In this document: positions 37,968 to 46,197 of the stretch, in pieces | Numbering within the stretch: position 1 is the first letter of the stretch | Layout: each line of letters opens with the position of its first letter | Assembly: GCA_963578475.1 (NCBI GenBank) | Contig: CAUZCL010000016.1 | Span: forward strand, 33,308-97,307 | Source of the DNA: SMYC01 sp963578475 | GTDB lineage: Bacteria; Acidobacteriota; Vicinamibacteria; Marinacidobacterales; SMYC01 | Length of the DNA: 64,000 bases | Direction: 5' to 3' | Position numbers and translations under genes: made by a program | Notes under the pieces: model-generated | The model's input: only the letters and a program-made list of their open reading frames with translations | Told to the model about the DNA's origin: nothing | Databases searched by the model: none

Positions 37968-37992
37968 GGGAGGGATTACAATCCCTCCCATG
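37965..37992. promoter_or_regulatory. Perfect palindrome joining the start codons of glgA remnant and ATP-grasp B
   Basis: Two 13-base arms, CATGGGAGGGATT and its exact complement AATCCCTCCCATG, are separated by AC. The outer three bases of each arm are the ATG start codons of the two divergent genes, 37967 (minus) and 37990 (plus). In each direction a GGGAGGG string lies about 16 bases before the opposite ATG and would be paired in an RNA hairpin. Possible roles are an operator covering both starts or a ribosome-access switch. Function is inferred from symmetry and position. Confidence 0.6.
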
Positions 37993-39213
37993 ACGAACGT
38001 AGTTTTCGTCGCGCCGTATTTTGCCGAAACGACGCTTCGCTTTGTGAGCGCCGCGGCAGGTCTTCAAAACGTAACGCTCGGACTCATCAGCCAGGATCCC
38101 GAAGAAAAGCTCCCCGACAGCTTGCGGAGAAAGCTCGCGGGCCATTACCGCATCGAAGCGGGTCTTTCGCGGAGCGCCATCGAGAAGGCCACGCGCGCGA
38201 TGAAGCGCAGCTTGGGCTCGGTCGATCGTTTGCTCGGCACGCTCGAGCAGCTTCAAGTGCCACTCGGCCAGATTCGCGACGAGCTTGCTATCTCCGGAAT
38301 GGGCGCCGAAGCCGCGCGGAACTTTCGTGACAAAGCACTCATGAAAACGGTGCTTACGCGCCACGGGCTCCCTTGCGCGCGCCATCGCCTCGTGCGCGAT
38401 CCGAGAGAGGCATTCGCCTTCGTGCAAGAGGTCGGCTTCCCGGTCGTCGCCAAGCCGCCCGCGGGCGCAGGGGCCCAGTCGACGTTTCGCCTCGACGACG
38501 ATCGGGCGCTCTCGGAATGTCTCGCTTCGATGCCGCCCTCGGATACGAGGCCGACGCTCCTCGAGGAGTTCATCGTCGGGGAGGAACATTCTTTCGACAG
38601 CGTGATGCTCGTCGGGGAGCTCACGTGGTACTCGATCAACGACTACTACCCCGCCCCCATCGAAGTCTTGCGCCATCCTTGGATTCAATGGAGCGTGGTC
38701 TCGCCTATAGAGATCGACCATCCGCGTTATTCGGCCATCCGGGAGGTCGCGGGCACGGCTCTATCCGTTCTAGGTCTCGAGAATGGCCTGAGCCACATGG
38801 AGTGGTTCGCGCGCACGGACGGAAGTGTTGCGATCTCCGAGGTGGCTGCTCGACCACCCGGCGCGCAGTTCGCGACTCTTCTTTCTTATGCCCATGATTT
38901 TGACTTCTACAGCGCTTGGGCGCGGCTCATGGTAGAGGACATCTTCGAGCCGCCGCCGCGGCGATACGCGGTGGGTGCGGCCTATTTGCGTGGTCAGGGC
39001 ACGGGCAAACACGTTACCGCCATTCGCGGGCTCGAACAAGCCCAGCGCGACGTGGGCGATCTCGTCGTCGAGGTCAAGCTTCCGGAGCTAGGCCAATCGC
39101 CTTCGGGAACTTACGAAGGCGAGGGTTTCGTCATCCTGCGTCACGAGGACACTGAAGTCGTGAAGCGCGGCATCAAACGCGTCATCGAGCAAATCTACGT
39201 GGAGCTGGCATGA
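37990..39213 (+). CDS. ATP-grasp ligase B
   Basis: The 407-residue ATP-grasp protein begins MTNVVFVAPYFAETTLRFVS and follows the pattern of ligase A: NFRDKALMKTVLTRHGLPC, GFPVVAKPPAGAGAQSTFRL, TLLEEFIVGEEHSFDSVMLV and NGLSHMEWFARTDGSVAISE with VAARPPGAQ. The conserved Glu and Asn/Arg region (E..ARPPG) would bind metal-ATP. It resembles carnosine-synthase/biotin-carboxylase-like ligases more than purine-type ATP-grasps, but the substrate is not predictable. The stop overlaps the start of ligase C (ATGA at 39210-39213). The start at 37990 is embedded in the palindrome. Confidence 0.86.
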   Translation: MTNVVFVAPYFAETTLRFVSAAAGLQNVTLGLISQDPEEKLPDSLRRKLAGHYRIEAGLSRSAIEKATRAMKRSLGSVDRLLGTLEQLQVPLGQIRDELAISGMGAEAARNFRDKALMKTVLTRHGLPCARHRLVRDPREAFAFVQEVGFPVVAKPPAGAGAQSTFRLDDDRALSECLASMPPSDTRPTLLEEFIVGEEHSFDSVMLVGELTWYSINDYYPAPIEVLRHPWIQWSVVSPIEIDHPRYSAIREVAGTALSVLGLENGLSHMEWFARTDGSVAISEVAARPPGAQFATLLSYAHDFDFYSAWARLMVEDIFEPPPRRYAVGAAYLRGQGTGKHVTAIRGLEQAQRDVGDLVVEVKLPELGQSPSGTYEGEGFVILRHEDTEVVKRGIKRVIEQIYVELA

Positions 39214-40448
39214 CGAACCTACTCAATGTACTCATGATGAGCCCGGGTTTTCCGGCGGAGATGCCTTTTTTCACGCGCGGGCTCGCGCGCGTCGGCGCCA
39301 ACGCCATCGGAATAGGTGATCAACCGCAATCCGCGCTCCCCGAGCTCGCGCGCGAAAGCCTGAGCGCCTACTTCCAAGTCTTTTCATTCACCGATGAAGA
39401 CGCGATCTTTCGGCAAGTCGAGGCCATCCACCAAAAAGCGCGACTCGATCGCATCGAATGCCTCTGGGAGCCTTTCATGATCCTCGCGGCAAAGCTTCGG
39501 GAGCATCTCGGCCTACCCGGCATGACGGTCGAAGAGACGATCCCCTTCCGCGACAAAGAGGTCATGAAAAAGCGCCTCGACGAGGCCGGTATCCGTACGC
39601 CGCGACATGCGAGCGTCACCACCGTCGACGGCTGTCGCAAAGCCGCGGCAGCAATCGGCTTTCCGGAAAGGTCGATCGTCGTCAAGCCCATCGCCGGGGC
39701 GGGCGCGGCCGATACCTATCACCTTCGAACCGCCGACGAGCTCGAAGCCGTGCTCCCGGCGCTCGGCCATGTGCCCGAGGTGAGCGTGGAGGAGTTCATT
39801 GACGGCGACGACTATACCTACGAGACGATTTGTATCAACGGCAAGATCGAGCATTTCAGCATCTCCTTTTATCGACCTCGGGCGCTTCAAGCCCGGACTC
39901 ACGAGTGGGTAAGCCCGCAAACCGTCGTCGTGCGCCGAGTCGAAGATGAAGCGCTTCGATCCGGCTGCGAGATGGGCGAGGCGGTCATTAAAGTATTGAA
40001 CTTTCGCACGGGCTTCACCCACATGGAATGGTTCAAAACCTTTTTGGGCGAGGCCGTGTTCGGCGAGATCGCCGCTCGCCCACCCGGCGCGCATCTCGTC
40101 GGCCTCATCAACTATGCCTCGGATATCGACGTCTTCACGGGCTGGGCCGAGGCCATTTGTCACGGCCGCTTCACACAAGCCGTCGATCGCAAATATAACG
40201 CCGCCTGGATCTACAAACGCGCTGAAGGCGAAGGCGTTATCTACAAGATCGACGGCCTCGCGCCCTTGATGGCGGAGCTCGGCGAGCACGTCCTGTTATT
40301 GGATCTCCTTCCAATAGGGGCGCCCCGCCGCAACTGGAAACAGACGCTCGTTTCGGACGGGATGATCATCGTGCGCCACCCCGACCTCGAGCGCACGTTG
40401 GAAATCGCCGACCGCTTCGCAACCGAGCTCCGAATCTATGCGCACTGA
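39210..40448 (+). CDS. ATP-grasp ligase C
   Basis: The 412-residue third paralogue opens MTNLLNVLMMSPGFPAEMPF, a Rossmann-like start closely similar to ligases A and B. The ATP-grasp core reads FRDKEVMKKRLDEAGIRTPR, SIVVKPIAGAGAADTYHLR, VEEFIDGDDYTYETICINGK and TGFTHMEWFKTFLGEAVFGE followed by IAARPPG. Each ligase has the same HMEWF motif, implying a common origin and possibly serial ligation of different building blocks. It is the last gene of the plus-strand pair. A dispersed GGGGATGTGGGGA-type repeat follows about 65 bases later. Confidence 0.86.
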   Translation: MTNLLNVLMMSPGFPAEMPFFTRGLARVGANAIGIGDQPQSALPELARESLSAYFQVFSFTDEDAIFRQVEAIHQKARLDRIECLWEPFMILAAKLREHLGLPGMTVEETIPFRDKEVMKKRLDEAGIRTPRHASVTTVDGCRKAAAAIGFPERSIVVKPIAGAGAADTYHLRTADELEAVLPALGHVPEVSVEEFIDGDDYTYETICINGKIEHFSISFYRPRALQARTHEWVSPQTVVVRRVEDEALRSGCEMGEAVIKVLNFRTGFTHMEWFKTFLGEAVFGEIAARPPGAHLVGLINYASDIDVFTGWAEAICHGRFTQAVDRKYNAAWIYKRAEGEGVIYKIDGLAPLMAELGEHVLLLDLLPIGAPRRNWKQTLVSDGMIIVRHPDLERTLEIADRFATELRIYAH

Positions 40449-40511
40449 CGCCGCCGCTTGCAATAAGCAAATTTTGTGCAATTTCTAACTTCTAGTCCCC
40501 TGTATCAGTCT

Positions 40512-40605
40512 AATCCCCACATCCCCTCCTATCCCCACATCCCCTTGCCTTTAAAAAGGCCGCTCAAAAACAAGGAGAGGTGGGGACAGGAGGGGATATG
40601 GGGAC
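40512..40605. repeat. Dispersed CCCCACATCCCC-type repeat, copy 1
   Basis: A 94-base element made of ATCCCCACATCCCCTCCT-like tracts on one side and GGGGACAGGAGGGGATATGG on the other, around a central CTTTAAAAAGGC. Its reverse complement matches the element at 55299-55374 over about 75 bases with few differences, including CCCACCTCTCCTTG and TTTTTAAAGGCAAGGGGATG. It is self-complementary in its outer parts, so it could form a long hairpin like REP/MITE-type elements. It lies between convergent genes (ligase C and the aminotransferase) and may serve as a terminator-like spacer. Confidence 0.8.
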
Positions 40606-40662
40606 AAGAAAGAACATGAAACGTGGAACAGAATTCGGAGCAGGATCAATAATTAAGAAAAA

Positions 40663-41916
40663 TTACGAGGAGAAGGCTTGTTGGATTTCTTCGGTGAGGA
40701 TCGCGATGCCCTTTTGGACGACGTCGTCGTCTTGGGAGTAATTGACGCGCAAACATTCCTGTTTGTGACGCCACGGCTCTTCGAGACCGGGAAAGAAGTA
40801 GTGCCCGGGGACCACGAGAACGCCGCGCTTTTTGAGCCGTTCGTAGAGCTCCTGTGACGTGATCGGCATGTTCTCGAGCCACAGCCAGAAAAAGAACGTG
40901 CCCTCGGGCTTGTGCACGCGATAGGGCAAGCCTTTCATCGCGTCGCGCAGCCAGCCGAGCGCTTGTTGCGACTTTCGCTCGTAGAACGGCCGGATTCTTT
41001 TTCGAGAGAGCTCGAGCACCTCTCCGCTCGCTACGAGATCGCGCGCTAGTAGCGCCCCGAAGCTAGAAGGCGCCAGGCTCACGATGGCGTTCATCGCAGA
41101 GACGGCCCTGATAATCATCTCATTTGCGATGACGATTCCGGTACGAACGCCGGGAAGGCCGAGCTTCGAAAGGCTCATGGTCAAGATGATGTTCTTGTTC
41201 CAGATCGGCTCCGTCTCCGTGAACATGATGTTTGGAAACGGGGTGCCGTAAGCGTTGTCGATGATGAGCGGGATGTCGTTCTTCGCCGCGAGCGCGCTCA
41301 AGCGCAGAAGCTCGCTCTCGGTGAGCACGTTCGATGTCGGGTTCGTTGGCCGCGAGACACAGAGCGCGGCAATGTCCTCGTTTACCTGCACCGTGTCGAA
41401 ATCGACGTGATACTTGAACAAATCGTCGTCAAGAAGCTCGATCTCAGGTTTTTCGGCAACGAACAAATCTCGCGCGACCCCGACATCCGCGTAGCCGATA
41501 TATTCGGGCGTGAGCGGGAGGAGAATCTTCCGGTGGCGGCCATCCTCCGATTCCCCGCCGAGCAAGTTGAACAAAAAGAAAAACGAGGTTTGACTCCCTG
41601 TGGTCAGCGCGACGTTCTCGGGGCCTACCTCCCAACCGTAATGTCCCCTCAGGAGCGCGGCCATCGCTTCGATGAAGGCGCGGTTTCCCGCCGGCGCGTC
41701 GTAGCTCGCGAGCAGCTTTTCTATCTCGTCCGAGCCGGACAGCATCTCTCGCAATCGCTCCGTGAAGATCGCCTCGACTTCCGGGATGCGGGCGGGATTG
41801 CCGCCACCGAGCATGAGGATATCGTTGCCCGCGGCGAGCGCGTCGCCGAGGTCGTGCATCAAATGCAAGATGCCGGATTCTTCGGTAAACTTGGCGCCGA
41901 GCGACGAAAGCTTCAT
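40663..41916 (-). CDS. avtA: Valine-pyruvate aminotransferase (AvtA-like)
   Basis: The 417-residue fold-type I aminotransferase begins KLSSLGAKFTEESGILHLMH and continues ILMLGGGNPARIPEVEAIF, ASYDAPAGNRAFIEAMAALL, ALTTGSQTSFFFLFNLLGG and SRPTNPTSNVLTESELLRL. The PLP-binding TMSLSKLGLPGVRTGI (Schiff-base Lys) and the PEGTFFFWLWLENM ending follow. The opening 'SGIL.LM.DLG.AL' and 'LGGGNPA.IP' are specific to AvtA, which swaps valine or alanine with pyruvate/2-oxoisovalerate. Its stop side lies near the repeat; its start overlaps the stop of the small secreted protein (ATGA). It might supply an amino acid to the nearby ATP-grasp ligases. Confidence 0.9.
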   Translation of the reverse strand: MKLSSLGAKFTEESGILHLMHDLGDALAAGNDILMLGGGNPARIPEVEAIFTERLREMLSGSDEIEKLLASYDAPAGNRAFIEAMAALLRGHYGWEVGPENVALTTGSQTSFFFLFNLLGGESEDGRHRKILLPLTPEYIGYADVGVARDLFVAEKPEIELLDDDLFKYHVDFDTVQVNEDIAALCVSRPTNPTSNVLTESELLRLSALAAKNDIPLIIDNAYGTPFPNIMFTETEPIWNKNIILTMSLSKLGLPGVRTGIVIANEMIIRAVSAMNAIVSLAPSSFGALLARDLVASGEVLELSRKRIRPFYERKSQQALGWLRDAMKGLPYRVHKPEGTFFFWLWLENMPITSQELYERLKKRGVLVVPGHYFFPGLEEPWRHKQECLRVNYSQDDDVVQKGIAILTEEIQQAFSS

Positions 41917-42125
41917 TGCCTCGTCGATGGACGGTCGGTCTGCCCGCCATCTTTGACGAATATCTCGGCAAAGAAGTGATAGTTGAGAAGCGTGAGCGCT
42001 CCTTTGGGCGCCTGCCGTGTATTGGCGCTCTTACCCTTCACGAGAAACGTCACGTGGTCTTCCTGAGCCGTCTTCAAACCGGCACCGAGCGCGAGTACGG
42101 CCGCGGCGAGCGAGAAGCTGCGCAT
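41913..42125 (-). CDS. Small secreted protein of unknown function
   Basis: The 70-residue product starts with a signal peptide (MRSFSLAAAVLALGAGLKTA) followed by EDHVTFLVKGKSANTRQAPK and LTLLNYHFFAEIFVKDGGQT. The mature part resembles a short beta-rich segment; the abrupt Gln/Arg end suggests truncation or a frameshift. The stop overlaps the avtA start, so the two are translated together. No family assignment is possible. Confidence 0.5.
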   Translation of the reverse strand: MRSFSLAAAVLALGAGLKTAQEDHVTFLVKGKSANTRQAPKGALTLLNYHFFAEIFVKDGGQTDRPSTRQ

Positions 42126-42168
42126 CTGAAGGCAAGCCTAACACGGCCGGCAACATGTAGGATTTCCC

Positions 42169-42453
42169 CTATGCTCGCGCGGCGAGCTCATCGAGCGTGT
42201 CAGCAGGGGGCTCAGTGGAGACCGAGCGTGCCATTTACGGGCTGCTTTGTGCAGGCATTCTCGAGCAGGTAGGTCCCGATGACGCTGCCACCCGGCTCCG
42301 CGTCCAGGAAGAGACGGGTACGTTCTTACTTTCCGCGCTCGGCGATTGCTCCGCATCGAACCCGACTACTTGGAAGCACGCCGCGCGCTCGTCGAGCTGA
42401 AAAACGCGGAGGTCTCGCTCCAAGATCTTGAAAGGATTCTTCTCCTGAGCTAG
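42169..42453 (+). pseudogene. Fragment of a DUF4388/TPR-type protein
   Basis: Two frames carry remnants. One has VETERAIYGLLCAGILEQVG, reminiscent of the winged-helix segment that follows DUF4388 domains. Then, after a frame change near 42345, LRIEPDYLEARRALVELKNA and SLQDLERILLLS ending at TAG 42451-42453 resembles a final TPR. No start codon with a plausible upstream domain is present, so only the C-terminal end of a once longer gene survives. Its end touches the end of the convergent membrane-protein gene. The assignment is tentative. Confidence 0.5.
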
Positions 42454-42692
42454 GCCTTCTTCAGACGTGCGACGGCGGCAAAAAGCACCACCGCGCCGAC
42501 GGTCGCCGTCACGAGCGAGCCGATTGTGCCCGTCGCGGACAGACCCAGGAGGCCGAACAGTAAGCCCCCAAGGACAGCTCCGAGCACGCCAATGATGATG
42601 TTCCCCACGAGGCCGAAGCCCTTGCCCTTCATGATCTGACCGGCGAGCCAACCCGCAACCAATCCGATAACCAAGAAACTGATGAGTCCCAC
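42450..42692 (-). CDS. GlsB/YeaQ/YmgE-family small membrane protein
   Basis: The 80-residue protein has three hydrophobic helices with the family glycine pattern LISFLVIGLVAGWLAGQIMK, NIIIGVLGAVLGGLLFGLLG and GSLVTATVGAVVLFAAVARL. This is the transglycosylase-associated (GlsB/YeaQ/YmgE) family, induced by envelope or acid stress in several bacteria; mechanism unknown. GTG 42692. It is divergent from the penicillin acylase gene. Confidence 0.88.
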   Translation of the reverse strand: MGLISFLVIGLVAGWLAGQIMKGKGFGLVGNIIIGVLGAVLGGLLFGLLGLSATGTIGSLVTATVGAVVLFAAVARLKKA

Positions 42693-42750
42693 GTGACACC
42701 TTCCTTGTGCCCTGCCCTAAAGGACACCAGTGTACTAATATCAGGCCGCC

Positions 42751-45087
42751 ATGGTCTGGGTGAAGCGTTTTGCCGCTCTCGGTTTTATCGTCGTCCTGCT
42801 CGGGGGTCTCTGGGCGCGCTATACGCTGCGTTCTAGCCTCGCGCAACTCGACGGCGAGGCGATCCTGCCTGGCCTCTCGAAACCTGCGACGGTCGAGCGC
42901 GACGCTCTCGGTGTCGCTACCATCACAGGCGAGAGCCGCTCGGACGTCACACGAGTCCTGGGCTTCGTACATGCCCAAGAGCGCTTTTTCCAAATGGATC
43001 TCTCGAGACGTCAGGCCGCCGGCGAGCTCGCGGCTCTTTTTGGCGAAGCCGCGCTGCCACTCGACCGGCGCCACCGCCTCCATCGGATGCGCAGGCGCGC
43101 GGAGAAGAGCGTCTCGCTATCGCGCGAGAACGACGATGAGATCTTGACCGCTTATACGGACGGTGTGAATGCTGGGCTCGAAGCACTCGAGGCGCCGCCG
43201 TTCGAATATCTGTTGCTGCGGCAAACGCCCGAGCCCTGGCGCGTCGAAGACTCTCTGCTAGTGGTGGCGGCGATGTTTTTCGTTTTGAACGACGCCGAGG
43301 GCAGATACGAAGCGGCACAAGGCTTGATTCACGACGTCCTCCCACCGCAGCTCGCGGAGTTTCTGTCTCCCCTCGGTACGGATTGGGATGCGCCCGTCGT
43401 CGGAGATGTTATTCCTACACCCCCCATCCCGTCTCCAGACTCAGCGAACTCCTGGACACCTGAAACCGTGCAGCACGCGCGCGGAGGCTGCGCTAATTGC
43501 CCCCGAGAGCTTTGGCGTGAGGATGTCGGGAGCAACAACTGGGTACTCGCCGGCGCGCGCACGAAAAGCGGCCGCGGTCTTCTGGCAAACGACATGCACC
43601 TCGCGCATTCGGTGCCGAATATCTGGTTCCGAGCGCTTCTGAGCTGGGGCGGTCACCGCGTCGTAGGCGTCACGCTTCCGGGAACACCGTTCATGGTGGC
43701 GGGCAGCAACACGCATATCGCCTGGGGATTCACGAACACCAACGGCGACTGGAGCGATCTCGTTGAGCTCGAGCTCGATCCAGAAGACCCCACACGTTAC
43801 CGAACGCCGGACGGATGGAAGCCGTTCGCGATCCACGAGGAGCGTATCGAAGTGAGCGGCGCCACGGCTACAGAAGTGCTCGAGATTCGCGAGACGATCT
43901 GGGGACCCGTCCTGGATGAAGATCATCGCGGACGTCTGCGCGCCATTCGCTGGATTGCGCATGAAACCGACGCGGTCACGACGGGCGTAGGCGCCCTCGA
44001 GACCGCGACGACACTCGACGACGCACTCGCCATCGCACAGCAAAGCGGGATGCCCCCTCAAAACTTCGTCGGCACCGATGCGTCGGGAGCGATTGCATGG
44101 ACGGTCGCCGGCCGCATTCCGGCACGCTTCGGCTTCGATGGGAGACGCCCTTCTTCCTGGGCGGACGGCACCCGCGGGTGGGACGGATGGCTCGCGCCGG
44201 AAGACTATCCCGTGATCCGCGACCCCGAATCAGGAGCGATTTGGACGGCCAATGCGCGCGTGGTCGATGGTGAGATGCTCGCAAAGATTGGCGATGGCGG
44301 CTATGCATTCGGTGCCCGCGCCCGTCAAATTCGCGACGCTTTGGCCGCGCTCGAAAACGCCACCGAGCAGGACATGCTCGACGTTCAGCTAGACGACCGA
44401 GCGCTCTTCATGGACGTTTGGCGCCAATATTTCACCCCGTGGGTTCCGGCACAGGTGCGCGAGGCCATCGAGAACGGCTGGACTGGCCATGCCTCCATCG
44501 ATGCCTCGGGCTATCGCATCGTGCGAGAGCTGAGGCTCGCGATCTTCGACGAGGTCTTCAGGACGCTCACCGCGAAAGCACGCGAGGCGGACGAGCGCTT
44601 CAGCATCTGGTCACTACGGCAGTGGGATGGTCCGCTCTTCAAGTTGGTCTCGGAAAAACCTCAGCACCTCGTGCCTCACGAATACGCGAGCTGGGACGCC
44701 TGGATGATGGACATCGTGCAGCGCACGGTGGCCTCGTGGGAAGAGCCTCTCGCCTCGCGGCGCTGGGGCGACGTCAACCAGACCGCCGTGAAACATCCTC
44801 TCAGCCGCGCCGTCCCGTTCCTGTCGCGCTGGCTCGACATGCCGTCTCGTCCGATTCCCGGCGACAGCAACATGCCGCGCGCGCAAGGGGCGACCCACGG
44901 TATCTCCGAGCGGCTCGTCGTCTCGCCTGGCCAAGAGGAGAAGGGCTTGTTGCACATGCCTGGCGGCCAGAGCGGGCATCCGTTATCACCGTTTTACGGA
45001 GCGGGCCACGCGGACTGGGAGCAAGGGCGCCCGACACCGCTGCTTCCGGGTACCGCCCTGTATTCGTTGACGCTGAACACCAACTAA
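42751..45087 (+). CDS. Penicillin acylase-family (S45) amidohydrolase
   Basis: The 778-residue Ntn-hydrolase precursor has an N-terminal membrane or signal segment (FAALGFIVVLLGGLWARYTL), the alpha chain with LGFVHAQERFFQMDLSRRQA and AGELAALFG, and a linker with HARGGCANCPRELWRED. Autocatalytic cleavage occurs before Ser261 in VGSNNWVLAGART, where Ser is the N-terminal nucleophile of the beta chain. ANDMHLAHSVPNIWFRA, GTPFMVAGSNTHIAWGFTN and the PGDSNM/HG-like PGDSNMPRAQGATHGIS complete the beta chain. Length is normal. Members hydrolyse acyl-amides (penicillins, acyl-homoserine lactones, aculeacin). It is periplasmic by topology. The substrate is unknown. Confidence 0.92.
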   Translation: MVWVKRFAALGFIVVLLGGLWARYTLRSSLAQLDGEAILPGLSKPATVERDALGVATITGESRSDVTRVLGFVHAQERFFQMDLSRRQAAGELAALFGEAALPLDRRHRLHRMRRRAEKSVSLSRENDDEILTAYTDGVNAGLEALEAPPFEYLLLRQTPEPWRVEDSLLVVAAMFFVLNDAEGRYEAAQGLIHDVLPPQLAEFLSPLGTDWDAPVVGDVIPTPPIPSPDSANSWTPETVQHARGGCANCPRELWREDVGSNNWVLAGARTKSGRGLLANDMHLAHSVPNIWFRALLSWGGHRVVGVTLPGTPFMVAGSNTHIAWGFTNTNGDWSDLVELELDPEDPTRYRTPDGWKPFAIHEERIEVSGATATEVLEIRETIWGPVLDEDHRGRLRAIRWIAHETDAVTTGVGALETATTLDDALAIAQQSGMPPQNFVGTDASGAIAWTVAGRIPARFGFDGRRPSSWADGTRGWDGWLAPEDYPVIRDPESGAIWTANARVVDGEMLAKIGDGGYAFGARARQIRDALAALENATEQDMLDVQLDDRALFMDVWRQYFTPWVPAQVREAIENGWTGHASIDASGYRIVRELRLAIFDEVFRTLTAKAREADERFSIWSLRQWDGPLFKLVSEKPQHLVPHEYASWDAWMMDIVQRTVASWEEPLASRRWGDVNQTAVKHPLSRAVPFLSRWLDMPSRPIPGDSNMPRAQGATHGISERLVVSPGQEEKGLLHMPGGQSGHPLSPFYGAGHADWEQGRPTPLLPGTALYSLTLNTN

Positions 45088-45143
45088 GCGCGTGCGCTCC
45101 ATCGCCTAAAGGCGAGGGGTTTCAACCATCCCCGAGTGAGACA

Positions 45144-46115
45144 CTAAGCCGTGCCGAGTTTCTTGCGGCCCTGGTGGTGGCGGCGCTTGAGCTCACCGTT
45201 CCACGGTGCGATCGCGAGGGTCACGTCGCCTTGGCATTGTGCCTGGCACGCGAGCCGAATTCGCGGTTGCTCGTCGTCGGGATCATTTGTGGTGTCGTAG
45301 CCGAAGTAGCGCAGACGCTCACGCTCGAAATCCGAGATGGCGGAAAGATTCTTGCAACCTTCGAGGACGCCGATCCAGCAATAGCCGCAGGAGCCCACAC
45401 GGCACTCGACGGGCACAGGGCCATCGATTCGGCGATAGTCCAGCGTTCGGTAATCTCCTTCGGCTCGAGCGCCCGCCATGGCGAGGTCCTGGCCGTTGAT
45501 GGCGCGAAAGGTCCCCTTGCGCGTACGCTCGTTCCAGCGAACTTCGAACTTTCGATTGACGCCTTTCAGGACAGAAAGAACGCCGTCGCGGCTTTCTCGC
45601 TTACGTTTCGTGACGACGCGGTCGGGCTTATTCGGGAGGAGCTCACCTTCGGCCGGCGAGTCCGCCCTTTTCTCGAAATCGTCCTGCCCCACTTGTCGAA
45701 AGACCATGAGTCCCACAGCGCTGATGCCGAGCACGAGACTTACCGCAACTTTGTCCGTCTCTGATACGCGCAAAGCCACGCCGCGGATAGTCGTCGCAAG
45801 CGTGTCGCTCTCACTCTGCGTCAAGATCGCATTCTTCACAGCAACCCAATGATGGGCCCCATAGAGAAACGCCACCGAGGCGTCCATTTGTTTTTCAAGC
45901 TTCCACTCACCCTCGAGGTCCATGAGTCGGGCCATCTCTAGAGCACCTTCGGTCGCGCGAAGCGCCTCCGAGAGCTCGAGCGGCCAGAAAGAAAACCAAA
46001 TGCGGGTGGCCTCTCGATCCACGGAATGAGTGTCTTCGCGGATCGCGTCCAGGGCTTCGAGCCACGCCTGTTGTGGCTTCTGCTCCAGGAAGCCGAGCAA
46101 TTGTTTCTTTTCCAT
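45144..46115 (-). CDS. 2Fe-2S ferredoxin-domain protein with helical N-terminus
   Basis: The 323-residue protein has a helical N-terminal region (LLGFLEQKPQQAWLEALDAI, IWFSFWPLELSEALRATEG), a membrane-like segment (VAVSLVLGISAVGLMVF) and a C-terminal plant-type 2Fe-2S domain. That domain carries VECRVGSCGYCWIGVLEGC (C-x4-C-x2-C) and RLACQAQCQGDVTLAI (fourth Cys). The C-terminal ferredoxin probably donates electrons. It is divergent from the AAA ATPase and radical SAM genes (82 bases between starts), and radical SAM enzymes need such donors, so functional linkage is likely. Start 46115 was chosen because the sequence upstream is atypical. The N-terminal domain has no recognised family. Confidence 0.78.
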   Translation of the reverse strand: MEKKQLLGFLEQKPQQAWLEALDAIREDTHSVDREATRIWFSFWPLELSEALRATEGALEMARLMDLEGEWKLEKQMDASVAFLYGAHHWVAVKNAILTQSESDTLATTIRGVALRVSETDKVAVSLVLGISAVGLMVFRQVGQDDFEKRADSPAEGELLPNKPDRVVTKRKRESRDGVLSVLKGVNRKFEVRWNERTRKGTFRAINGQDLAMAGARAEGDYRTLDYRRIDGPVPVECRVGSCGYCWIGVLEGCKNLSAISDFERERLRYFGYDTTNDPDDEQPRIRLACQAQCQGDVTLAIAPWNGELKRRHHQGRKKLGTA

Positions 46116-46197
46116 GGCCGTCACGATCTTCCTCTCGGACGAACATCCTAGCACGAGCTTTTGCCGCACAGAAGGCGCTCGTGCTACCGTGCACGAC

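Noticed and set aside
39513..40289. 258-codon minus-strand open frame in ligase C
   Set aside because: The plus-strand ATP-grasp signature fully explains the conservation.
40449..40662. CRISPR array or tandem repeat region
   Set aside because: The repeats are self-complementary tracts, not regularly spaced direct repeats with unique spacers.
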